A stretch of DNA of 6,747 nucleotides, taken from NCBI GenBank assembly GCA_937982425.1, contig CALJLT010000038.1, positions 1 through 6,747 of the forward strand. Direction: 5' to 3'. Within the stretch, counting starts at the first letter, position 1, and each line of letters opens with the position of its first letter. Source of the stretch: an uncultured archaeon (GTDB lineage Archaea > Nanobdellota > Nanobdellia > Pacearchaeales > GW2011-AR1). The notes under the pieces are model-generated. The model did not search any database, was not told the origin of the DNA, and saw nothing but the letters and a program-made list of their open reading frames with translations. This document shows, in pieces, positions 1 through 5,815 of this stretch. Both the position numbers and the translations under genes were made by a program.

Positions 1-46
1 AGATCGTATTCGGTGACTGGAGTTCAGACGTGTGCTCTTCCGATCT
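1..46 (-). other. Illumina TruSeq index adapter (non-biological)
   Basis: This is synthetic library DNA. Positions 1-4 (AGAT) match the end of the P7 flow-cell segment, 5-12 (CGTATTCG) are the 8-base index, and 13-46 are the full 34-base TruSeq index-side adapter ending in GCTCTTCCGATCT. The same adapter, with the complementary index, lies inverted at the right end. Genomic sequence starts at 47. On the minus strand this adapter encodes the tail IGRAHV followed by TGA, a recognisable adapter artefact that falsely ends the ppsA reading frame. Confidence 0.98.
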
Positions 47-2114
47 TGTCGGCCAAAATTATATTTGAAGGAATTTCACACATAACATAAATTTCAAGTT
101 CATTTTTGCCTCTCTTTAATCCTTGAGAAGCCATTATTTTTTGAACTCTAATACCTTCTTCGGGGGTTCTACAAAAAGGAATCATAATCTTTACATTTTT
201 TAATCCAAACTCGTTTCTAACTTTTTTTAAAGCTTGACATTCTAATTCAAAAGCCTTTCTAAATTTAGGATTATAATATCTAGAGGCTCCTCTCCATCCA
301 ATCATTGGATTCTCTTCTTTAGGTTCATATAGATGTCCTCCAATTAAGTTTCTATATTCATTTGTTTTAAAATCTGAAGTTCTAACAATTACAGGATGAG
401 GATAAAAAGCAGCCCCAATCATGGCTATTCCTTGGGCAAGTTTATCTATAAAGAATTGTTTTTTATTAGCATATCCTTCACTAATTTTGTTTATTTTATC
501 TTTTAATTTTTTATCTTTTAATTTTTCAAAATCTATAAGTGCATTAGGATGAACTTTAATTTCAGAAGTTATAATAAATTCTTCTCGTGCCAATCCAACT
601 CCATCTGTAGGTAAAAAACTATGTTCAAATGCTCTATCTGGAGTTCCAACATTAATCATTATTTTTGTTTTTGTTTGAGGTATTTTTTTCAAATCATGTT
701 TTAAAATATGATATTTCAATATTCCTTTATGGGCGAATCCCGTTTCACCTTCTGCACAGTTTACAGTAATCAAATCCGAATTTTTTAATTTAATTGTCGC
801 ATTATCAGTTCCAACTATTGCAGGAATACCTAGTTCTCTAGAAACAATTGCAGCATGGCAAGTCCTCCCCCCTTTATCTGTAACAATTGCCGAAGCTATT
901 TTCATGATAGGTTCCCAATCCGGATCGGTCATATCTGTAACTAAAACTTCTCCTTTCTTAAAAGAATGAATTTCAGAAACATCTTTTATGATTCTAACTT
1001 TACCAGAACCTATCTTTGATCCAACACTTTTTCCTTTAACAAGAATTTCACTTCTCTTTTCTAGAATATATTCTTCAAAGAAGTTTTGATCTTTTTGGCT
1101 TTCAACAGTTTCAGGTCTTGCTTGTACAATGTACAGTTTTCCATTTTTTCCATCTTTAGCCCATTCTATATCCATTGGTTTTTTATAATGTTCTTCAATT
1201 ATCAAAGCCCATTGAGCGAGTTTTATAACTTCTTTATCATTAATTGAAAATGTTTTTCTTTGTTCTTCAGGGACAGAAATATTTTTTGTGGGTTCTGATT
1301 TCGATTTACTATAAATCATTCTTATTTTTTTATCCCCTATTTTTTTTGAGATTATCGAATTAAATCCTTTTTTAAGAGTGGGTTTATGGATGTAAAATTC
1401 ATCTGGATTTACTTTTCCTTGAACAATATTTTCTCCTAAACCATAAATAGAGGTTACATATATAGCATCTTTAAATCCGGTTTCTGTATCTATCGAAAAC
1501 ATAACTCCTGATGAAGCCAAATCACTTCGAACCATTTTTTGTACACCTATGGACAAAGCAATATCAAAATGGTCGAATCCTTTATCTTGCCTATAAGAAA
1601 TAGCCCTATTTGTAAATAGAGATGAAAAACATTTTTTGCAAGATTCAATTAATTCCTTTTCTCCAGTTATATTAAGATAAGTATCCTGTTGTCCTGCAAA
1701 ACTTGCATCTGGAAGATCTTCTGCAGTTGCCGAACTTCTAACCGCAACATCGCAATTCTTTCCATATTCAAAACATAATTTCTTGTAGTATTTCTTTATT
1801 TCTCTTTCTATTTGGGAAGGCATATTAGAATTTAAAATCAAATCTCTTATTTTTTCTCCTCGATTCATTAAATTTTTAGTATTGTGCGTGTCCAAATCAG
1901 AAAGGATATTTTTTATTTTATCTCTAAGATTATTTTCATCAATAAAAATGTTATACGCATGAGCAGTTACTGCAAAACCATTGGGAATTAGCACGCCTTT
2001 ATTTTTTAGTTGTTGATACATTTCTCCAAGAGAAGCATTTTTTCCTCCAACCAAAGGAACGTCTTGAATTCTTAAATCCTTAAAAGGAATAACTAATCTT
2101 TCACCCCGATTCAT
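47..2114 (-). CDS. ppsA: Phosphoenolpyruvate synthase (pyruvate, water dikinase), 3' end missing
   Basis: Cytosolic enzyme converting pyruvate, ATP and water to PEP, AMP and phosphate, the entry step of gluconeogenesis. Visible order: N-terminal ATP-binding domain (about 5-340) with LVGGKNASLGEM at 21-32, VRSSATAEDLPDASFAGQQD at 125-144 and the metal/ATP segment DIEW...IVQARPETV at 315-337; swivelling phosphohistidine domain (about 355-465) with GGRTCHAAIVSRELGIPAIVG, His420 being the phosphorylated residue; TIM-barrel pyruvate/PEP domain from about 485 with GVGLAREEF (505-513), VIVRTSDF (575-582), NPMIGWRGASRYY (602-614) and MCEIPSN (678-684). About 689 genomic codons are present against about 790 residues in E. 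coli PpsA, so roughly the last 100 residues, including the C-terminal active-site Cys loop, lie outside the contig. The frame runs on into adapter and stops at 24-26: residue 690 is hybrid and 691-696 are artefact. The ATG at 2114 has no Shine-Dalgarno but a TATA element about 25 nt upstream, so it is probably leaderless. The truncation is technical, not a pseudogene. Confidence 0.96.
496..525 (-). repeat. 15-bp perfect tandem duplication inside ppsA
   Basis: The plus strand reads TTATCTTTTAATTTT twice in succession with no mismatch. The unit is 15 bp, so the frame is kept; on the coding strand it gives KLKDK-KLKDK (residues 531-540 of PpsA). It lies in a lysine-rich, low-complexity connecting segment between GVGLAREEF and the VIVRTSDF strand of the C-terminal domain, away from the catalytic motifs. 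It looks like a recent slippage duplication in a tolerant surface helix. An assembly error is possible, but the frame stays open through it. Confidence 0.85.
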
Positions 2115-2133
2115 AGAATAATATGTTAAATTG

Positions 2134-2150
2134 AATTTATAAAAGTTGTT
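2134..2150 (-). promoter_or_regulatory. Archaeal BRE/TATA promoter of ppsA (leaderless)
   Basis: On the minus strand the region reads AACAACT followed by TTTATAAA (TATA octamer at 2136-2143). The octamer centre is 25.5 nt upstream of the first base of the ppsA ATG (2114), the spacing expected if transcription starts at the start codon. No GGAGG-like ribosome-binding site precedes the ATG. The call is inferred from motif and spacing only. Confidence 0.6.
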
Positions 2151-2230
2151 TATCTTGGATTTAAAATTCCTTATTATATCCTACTACACCTAATAACCTC
2201 TTTTCATAAAATCATTTTAATTTAGGGTTT

Positions 2231-2262
2231 AAATAAATAACATAAAAATAAATAAAATTTAA
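2231..2262 (-). terminator. U-rich terminator-like tract after the DUF5654 gene
   Basis: Downstream of the DUF5654 stop the minus strand is T-rich, with runs such as TTTTATTTATTTTTATG and TTATTTATTT. Archaeal RNA polymerase often terminates at U-rich stretches without a stable hairpin, and none is obvious here. The remaining intergenic stretch up to the ppsA promoter shows no tRNA or other gene. In such AT-rich DNA the call is only suggestive. Confidence 0.35.
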
Positions 2263-2268
2263 GTAAAC

Positions 2269-2505
2269 TTATTTTTTGTTTTCTTTTTTGTTTACTTTTT
2301 CCGAAAGCTTTCCTATCCTTACTGTTGCCCATACAGCAATAATTGTAACAACAACAGCATAAGTTAACATAGCTCCAATAGAGTCACTAGTTCCAAAAAC
2401 TTTTAAGAAAATTGCTTGAATTGTACCATTCCACGCAAGAGCAGCAACAAGTCCAAAAGCAGCAGTCATCAAAGCAGCTATTTTTTCAATTACTTCTTTT
2501 TTCAT
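2269..2505 (-). CDS. DUF5654 family small membrane protein
   Basis: A 78-residue protein with a short basic/acidic N-terminus (MKKEVIEKIA), a first hydrophobic helix around 10-34 containing TAAFGLVAALAWNGTIQAIF, a Gly/Ser loop (FGTSDSIGAM), a second helix at about 46-64 (LTYAVVVTIIAVWATV) and a Lys-rich tail likely to face the cytoplasm. The AALAWN segment and the two-helix layout match my recollection of the archaeal DUF5654 family, whose function is unknown. The frame is open upstream to another ATG at 2529, but the start at 2505 is preferred because GGAGGTG lies 4 nt before it and the upstream eight codons overlap that ribosome-binding site. It lies downstream of rps10 with its own TATA-like element, so it may be transcribed separately. 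No role can be assigned from the neighbours. Confidence 0.85.
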   Translation of the reverse strand: MKKEVIEKIAALMTAAFGLVAALAWNGTIQAIFLKVFGTSDSIGAMLTYAVVVTIIAVWATVRIGKLSEKVNKKENKK

Positions 2506-2509
2506 TTTG

Positions 2510-2519
2510 CACCTCCTTT
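2510..2519 (-). promoter_or_regulatory. Strong Shine-Dalgarno site of the DUF5654 gene
   Basis: The minus strand reads AAAGGAGGTG, then CAAA, then ATG. GGAGGTG is fully complementary to the CACCTCC of the usual archaeal 16S rRNA 3' end. This fixes the start codon at 2505 rather than the in-frame ATG at 2529. It contrasts with rps10 and ppsA on the same strand, which have no such site. Confidence 0.85.
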
Positions 2520-2542
2520 GATAATCCAAATAGGAATTTGAA

Positions 2543-2557
2543 GTTTAAATTTGTTTT
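2543..2557 (-). promoter_or_regulatory. TATA-like promoter element of the DUF5654 gene
   Basis: The minus strand reads AAAACAAATTTAAAC: an A-rich BRE-like stretch, then ATTTAAAC (2543-2550). Placing the start site about 25 nt downstream puts it near 2520-2522, giving a leader of about 15-17 nt that just contains the Shine-Dalgarno site. The position and spacing are sensible, but A/T-rich octamers are common here. Confidence 0.45.
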
Positions 2558-2558
2558 C

Positions 2559-2570
2559 AAAAAAAGAAAA
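2559..2570 (-). terminator. Oligo-T terminator-like tract directly after rps10
   Basis: Immediately downstream of the rps10 TAA the minus strand reads TTTTCTTTTTTT, a pyrimidine tract of the kind used for hairpin-independent termination in archaea. It lies just upstream of the DUF5654 promoter element, which fits rps10 and DUF5654 being separate transcripts. Confidence 0.45.
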
Positions 2571-2571
2571 T

Positions 2572-2880
2572 TTAATCCTTCATCTCAATCTTAATATTAA
2601 CAGATTTTGGAACTCTCATCCTCATAATGTGGTGAAGAACTTTTTCGTTCGCTGGCAAATCAATTAATCTTTTATGAATTCTCATTTCAAAATTATCAAA
2701 AGTCGCAGTCCCATCCCCACACGGAGATTTTCTAGTAGTAATCTTTAATTTTTTAGTTGGCAAAGGAACAGGTCCAGATATAGTTATTCCAGATTTTTTA
2801 GCCAAATCTTTTATAGATTCACAAATATCGTTAAGCATTTGAATATTCGTGGAGTTAAGTTTAATTCTTACCTTTGGCAT
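2572..2880 (-). CDS. rps10: Small ribosomal subunit protein uS10 (S10)
   Basis: A complete 102-residue uS10, the usual archaeal length. It is a component of the 30S head, where its long loop reaches into the subunit interior. Diagnostic segments: MPKVRIKLNST at the N-terminus, GPVPLPTKK at 36-44, and the archaeal/eukaryotic-type block RKSPCGDGTATF...EMRIHKRLIDL at 50-75. The acidic ending IKIEMKD is also normal. The start at 2880 is the only sensible one; no Shine-Dalgarno is present, but a TATA octamer is centred 25.5 nt upstream, so the mRNA is probably leaderless. In many archaea this gene follows the EF-1alpha gene. Here it is alone, divergent from a Kef-type antiporter and followed by DUF5654, with no translation-factor partner in the window. 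Confidence 0.97.
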   Translation of the reverse strand: MPKVRIKLNSTNIQMLNDICESIKDLAKKSGITISGPVPLPTKKLKITTRKSPCGDGTATFDNFEMRIHKRLIDLPANEKVLHHIMRMRVPKSVNIKIEMKD

Positions 2881-2900
2881 AAAGGATAATAATTATGTTG

Positions 2901-2920
2901 GTTTAAAAAGCTTTTTATAC
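2901..2920. promoter_or_regulatory. Shared divergent promoter, rps10 (-) and Kef operon (+)
   Basis: The 20 bp GTTTAAAAAGCTTTTTATAC is its own reverse complement except at one base pair (third base from each end). Read on the plus strand it gives TATA octamer TTTTTATA (2912-2919), centred about 25 nt before 2941, where the Kef Shine-Dalgarno begins. Read on the minus strand it gives TTTTTAAA (2902-2909), centred 25.5 nt before the rps10 ATG. Each gene's A-rich BRE position coincides with the other gene's TATA box. Motif and spacing are seen; promoter activity is inferred. Confidence 0.65.
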
Positions 2921-2940
2921 TTCTTTTAATATTGATTATT

Positions 2941-2947
2941 GAGGTGA
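2941..2947 (+). promoter_or_regulatory. Shine-Dalgarno site of the Kef-type antiporter gene
   Basis: GAGGTGA lies 3 nt before the ATG at 2951 and is fully complementary to TCACCTC at the archaeal 16S rRNA 3' end. If the TATA box at 2912-2919 sets the start site, the leader would be only about 10 nt, so the site would sit at the very 5' end of the transcript. Confidence 0.8.
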
Positions 2948-2950
2948 AAT

Positions 2951-4657
2951 ATGAATTTATTTGTGCAATTTAGTTTAGTAATTTTAATAGTTTTATTAGT
3001 TTCGATAATTATGAGACTTTTAAGGCAGCCTTTAATCATAGGTTACATTATTTCAGGTATTTTAGCCGGTCCTTTTTTCCTTAATCTGGTTAGAGAGAGT
3101 GAAACAATTGCCCTCTTTTCGGAAATGGGAATTGCATTCCTTTTATTTATAGTTGGATTGCATCTTTCTCCAAAGGTTATTAAGGAAGTTGGAAAAGTTT
3201 CGCTAGTAACGGGATTGGGACAAATAATTTTCACTTCTGTTTTGGGATACTCTCTTGGAATTTTATTGGGTTTCCCCCCTTTAACAGCAATTTACATTGC
3301 AATTGCATTGACTTTTTCTTCCACAATTATAATTATGAAATTATTATCTGATAAAGATGCTCTTGAAAAATTATATGGTAAAATATCAATAGGTTTTTTG
3401 CTTGTTCAGGATTTAGTTGCAATTATAATTCTTATAATAGTTTCTTCTCTTGCTTCTGGAAGTGCGGATTCAGGAAATGTACTTGCACTAACTCTCGCTA
3501 AAGGTGTTCTCTTGATAGGGGTTTTGTTCCCGCTAAGTAAATATGTTCTTCCTAAAATGAGCAATTTTATTGCAAAGTCCCAAGAATTTTTATTCCTATT
3601 CGCTGTTGCTTGGGGATTTGGGCTCTCTTTATTATTTGTTTATGCCGGATTTTCTATTGAAGTTGGAGCTTTAATTGCGGGAATTATGCTCTCTATGACT
3701 CCTTATAGTTACGAAATTAGCTCAAAACTTAAACCTTTAAGAGATTTCTTTTTAATTTCGTTTTTTATAATACTTGGAAGCCAGATGGTGTTTACAGATT
3801 TCTCTTCTTTAGCACTGCCAGCATTCGTGTTCACACTTTTAATAATAATAGGGAATCCCTTAATAGTCATGATTTTAATGGGGTTATTCGGGTATACTAA
3901 AAAATCCGGATTTATGTGCGGATTAACTGTTGCACAAATAGGAGAATTTTCCCTGATATTTATGGCGTTAGGAGTTAAACTGGGATACATCTCAAAAGAA
4001 ATAATGTCTTTTATAACTCTTATAAGTCTGCTCACAATTTTTGGTTGTACTTACTTGATATTGTATTCGGATAGAATATTCAATAAATTTTCAAATTTCC
4101 TTTCAATTTTTGAAAAAAGAAAAATAAAAGAAAGAGAAATTCCAAAAAAGAAATATAGTTATGTGCTTCTTGGATATAATAGAATTGGATTTTCAATAAT
4201 AAAATCTTTTTCAAAAATAAAGAAAAATTTCTTAGTGGTAGATTATGATCTAAATGTAGTTAGAAATTTAAATAAGTTAGGAATAGATGCCATTTATGGA
4301 GATGTTGATGATTCAGAATTATTAGAAGATTTAGAAATATCCAAAGCATCTTTAGTTGTTTCAACTATTCCCGAGATAGATACAAACCACTTAATACTAG
4401 ATGTATTAAAAAGAAATAAGTCCAATGCTACTGTTCTCTTAACAGCAAGGCAAATAGAAGATGCAATAGGATTATATAATTCGGGAGCAGACTATGTAAT
4501 TCTTCCCCATTTTTTAGGAGGGGAATACACTTCTAAATTAATAGAAAAAAATAGAGAAGATAAAGAAAAATATAAAATTGAAAAAAAGAAAGAATTAGAA
4601 AATCTTAAAGAGAGGTTAAAACAAGGGCATAAACATCCCAGGGTTGAAAAAGGATAA
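2951..4657 (+). CDS. Kef-type monovalent cation:proton antiporter (CPA2) with TrkA-N domain
   Basis: A 568-residue membrane protein expected to exchange K+ or Na+ for protons. The hydrophobic part (about 1-375) has roughly 12-13 helices and CPA2 landmarks: QPLIIGYIISGILAGP (26-41), LLFIVGLHLSP (64-74), TFSSTIIIMKLL (121-132), FLLVQDLVAI (149-158, the Gln153-Asp154 pair lying in the ion-path helix) and LTVAQIGEFSLIF (325-337). A basic linker (388-401) leads to a cytoplasmic TrkA-N/RCK Rossmann domain (402-520): YVLLGYNRIG (404-413), VVDYD (429-433), IYGDVDD (448-454). The second glycine of the usual GxGxxG is Asn410, and no separate RCK C-terminal domain follows, only a charged, probably helical tail (530-568). 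The ATG at 2951 is supported by GAGGTGA. It is first in an operon with the bPH2 gene (1 nt between stop and ATG) and the beta-repeat gene. K+ efflux with nucleotide control is the likeliest role; whether K+ or Na+ is moved cannot be told from sequence. Confidence 0.92.
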   Translation: MNLFVQFSLVILIVLLVSIIMRLLRQPLIIGYIISGILAGPFFLNLVRESETIALFSEMGIAFLLFIVGLHLSPKVIKEVGKVSLVTGLGQIIFTSVLGYSLGILLGFPPLTAIYIAIALTFSSTIIIMKLLSDKDALEKLYGKISIGFLLVQDLVAIIILIIVSSLASGSADSGNVLALTLAKGVLLIGVLFPLSKYVLPKMSNFIAKSQEFLFLFAVAWGFGLSLLFVYAGFSIEVGALIAGIMLSMTPYSYEISSKLKPLRDFFLISFFIILGSQMVFTDFSSLALPAFVFTLLIIIGNPLIVMILMGLFGYTKKSGFMCGLTVAQIGEFSLIFMALGVKLGYISKEIMSFITLISLLTIFGCTYLILYSDRIFNKFSNFLSIFEKRKIKEREIPKKKYSYVLLGYNRIGFSIIKSFSKIKKNFLVVDYDLNVVRNLNKLGIDAIYGDVDDSELLEDLEISKASLVVSTIPEIDTNHLILDVLKRNKSNATVLLTARQIEDAIGLYNSGADYVILPHFLGGEYTSKLIEKNREDKEKYKIEKKKELENLKERLKQGHKHPRVEKG

Positions 4658-4658
4658 A

Positions 4659-5132
4659 ATGAAAAAAAGAAATTATTTAATAAAAGTTAGGCGTTCTAGA
4701 AAATCTTTTTTGGGGTATTACCTTATGATTTTAATAGTAATGGGATTATTATTCCATTTATATAGAATTGGGGACAATCCAAATAAATTAGCTTTAAACT
4801 CATCTATAATTTTCATATTTCTAATTTTAATTTATATTGAATATACTCGTTTAAAAGATTGGTGGGCAATCACAGAAGGAAGTATTGTTCAAAGTCAAGG
4901 TTTATTAAACAAAAACATAAGAGAGATAGATTTTTCTTCAATTTCAGATTTAGATTTAGATCAAACTTTTTCTAAAAGAATTTTAAATTATGGAAACATT
5001 AATGTTAGACTTTTTCTTAACGAAACATCTATAAAGATTCCCAACATAAATAAACCAGAGATCTTCATTGAAGAGCTTCAAGGATTAATATCTGGAAGTA
5101 GGAGAAAAGGTAATGGAATTAGGAAGGTATAA
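4659..5132 (+). CDS. Membrane protein with PH-like bPH2 (YdbS/YdbT-type) domain
   Basis: A 157-residue protein: very basic N-terminus (MKKRNYLIKVRRSRKS), two closely spaced membrane helices at about 17-35 and 45-62 joined by a short polar loop, then a soluble domain (68-145) on the same side as the basic N-terminus, so probably cytoplasmic. The domain follows the membrane-flanked bacterial PH pattern (PF03703): WWAITEGSIVQSQGLL (68-83), a stretch with Ile and acidic residues (IREIDFSSISDLDLDQ), RILNYGNINVRL (107-118), then a final helix (PEIFIEELQGLI). Such domains are of unknown function, often in envelope-associated proteins. The start is taken at the ATG at 4659, 1 nt after the Kef stop with AGGA just upstream; a TTG at 4644 in the same frame would overlap kef by 14 nt and is less likely. 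The 3' end overlaps the next gene by 20 nt, indicating translational coupling. Confidence 0.82.
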   Translation: MKKRNYLIKVRRSRKSFLGYYLMILIVMGLLFHLYRIGDNPNKLALNSSIIFIFLILIYIEYTRLKDWWAITEGSIVQSQGLLNKNIREIDFSSISDLDLDQTFSKRILNYGNINVRLFLNETSIKIPNINKPEIFIEELQGLISGSRRKGNGIRKV

Positions 5133-5814
5133 TAATGAACATTTACATTTTGCCCATAGAAGAAAAGTTAAAAGAGAAATATTCTTTTTCGTTTTTTTCA
5201 CTTTTGTAATTGGAATAATTTTGCTCTCTAGTTTTTATGGAGAAAGTTTTTTGACAGGAAAAGTTATTGGAAAAATTTCTCAAGAAGAATTGATAGATTT
5301 TCAAGCATTATTATCGGTGCCAGATTTAAGTTTAGAAGGAAATTATGATGAAGTTATGGTTACATTAGGGATGGGTCAGGACATCTATATAGATAACAAA
5401 AGGATCTCCTTGACAGAATTTGAAAATAAAATAATTTTTTTTAATTTTAATGGAAAAATTAATCTAAACAAGTCCGGTGTTTTAAATTTAGAAGGGAAAT
5501 CTTCTGAAATAAAAATAAATAACATTCCAATAAATTCAAGAAAAAATAGATCCCTAAAAGTGTCAATTCCTCAAAATCCCCCATATAAATCTTTTGAAAT
5601 TAAGGAAGAGGTTTACATAAAAGAAATAGATTTTGAATCTTCAGGAAAATTAAATTTGGACAAAGATACTTTAAACCTCAATTCAGAGAGAATAAAAATA
5701 AAAAATTATCAGGGAAGTTTGAAATTAGAAAATTCTAGAATGAATTTAAATGGAAAAGTTGAAATGGTTGAAATACACGGAAATTTTAGTAAAATTTCTT
5801 TATCTAAGTTATAA
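5113..5814 (+). CDS. Single-helix membrane-anchored protein with internal beta repeats, unknown function
   Basis: I do not recognise a family. The 233 residues comprise a short basic cytoplasmic N-terminus (1-22, HRRKVKRE), one hydrophobic helix (23-41, FFFVFFTFVIGIILLSSFY), then a GESFLTGKVIG juncture and about 185 residues predicted outside the membrane. The outer part is Asn/Lys/Leu/Ile-rich with alternating strand patterns. It holds three related units: GKINLNKSGVLNLEG (114-128), GKLNLDKDTLNLN (178-190) and GSLKLENSRMNLNGK (201-215), the first two followed by IKI. This suggests a stacked beta structure. There is no cysteine, catalytic motif or cleavable signal peptide. The ATG at 5113 is preceded by GGAGAAAAGG, and the gene overlaps the bPH2 gene by 20 nt, so it is probably cotranslated with it and the Kef gene. 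An accessory or envelope-tethering role is guesswork. Confidence 0.75.
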   Translation: MELGRYNNEHLHFAHRRKVKREIFFFVFFTFVIGIILLSSFYGESFLTGKVIGKISQEELIDFQALLSVPDLSLEGNYDEVMVTLGMGQDIYIDNKRISLTEFENKIIFFNFNGKINLNKSGVLNLEGKSSEIKINNIPINSRKNRSLKVSIPQNPPYKSFEIKEEVYIKEIDFESSGKLNLDKDTLNLNSERIKIKNYQGSLKLENSRMNLNGKVEMVEIHGNFSKISLSKL

Positions 5815-5815
5815 T

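Noticed and set aside
24..46. Natural stop codon and shortened C-terminus for PpsA
   Set aside because: The TGA and the preceding IGRAHV codons are adapter sequence; genomic coding stops at 47 because the contig ends.
2115..2268. Possible small RNA or tRNA between ppsA and DUF5654
   Set aside because: No cloverleaf, conserved TTCRA loop or stable stem was found; the stretch is explained by a U-rich tract and the ppsA promoter.
2506..2529. Upstream ATG at 2529 as the DUF5654 start
   Set aside because: It would place the perfect GGAGGTG ribosome-binding site inside the coding region and add eight residues unlike the family's N-terminus.
2412..2594. Plus-strand 60-codon open frame opposite the DUF5654 and rps10 genes
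   Set aside because: It is antisense to two recognisable genes, and its Gln/Phe-rich low-complexity translation looks like a shadow.
3043..4035. Minus-strand open frames inside the Kef gene (about 3043-3234 and 3709-4035)
   Set aside because: They lie antisense to a strongly conserved coding region, have no start signals, and their translations resemble no family.
5780..5798. Hairpin GAAATTTT-AGT-AAAATTTC followed by TTTATC, as an intrinsic terminator
   Set aside because: It lies before the stop codon of the beta-repeat gene and its stem is almost all A-T; such dyads are expected by chance in this DNA.
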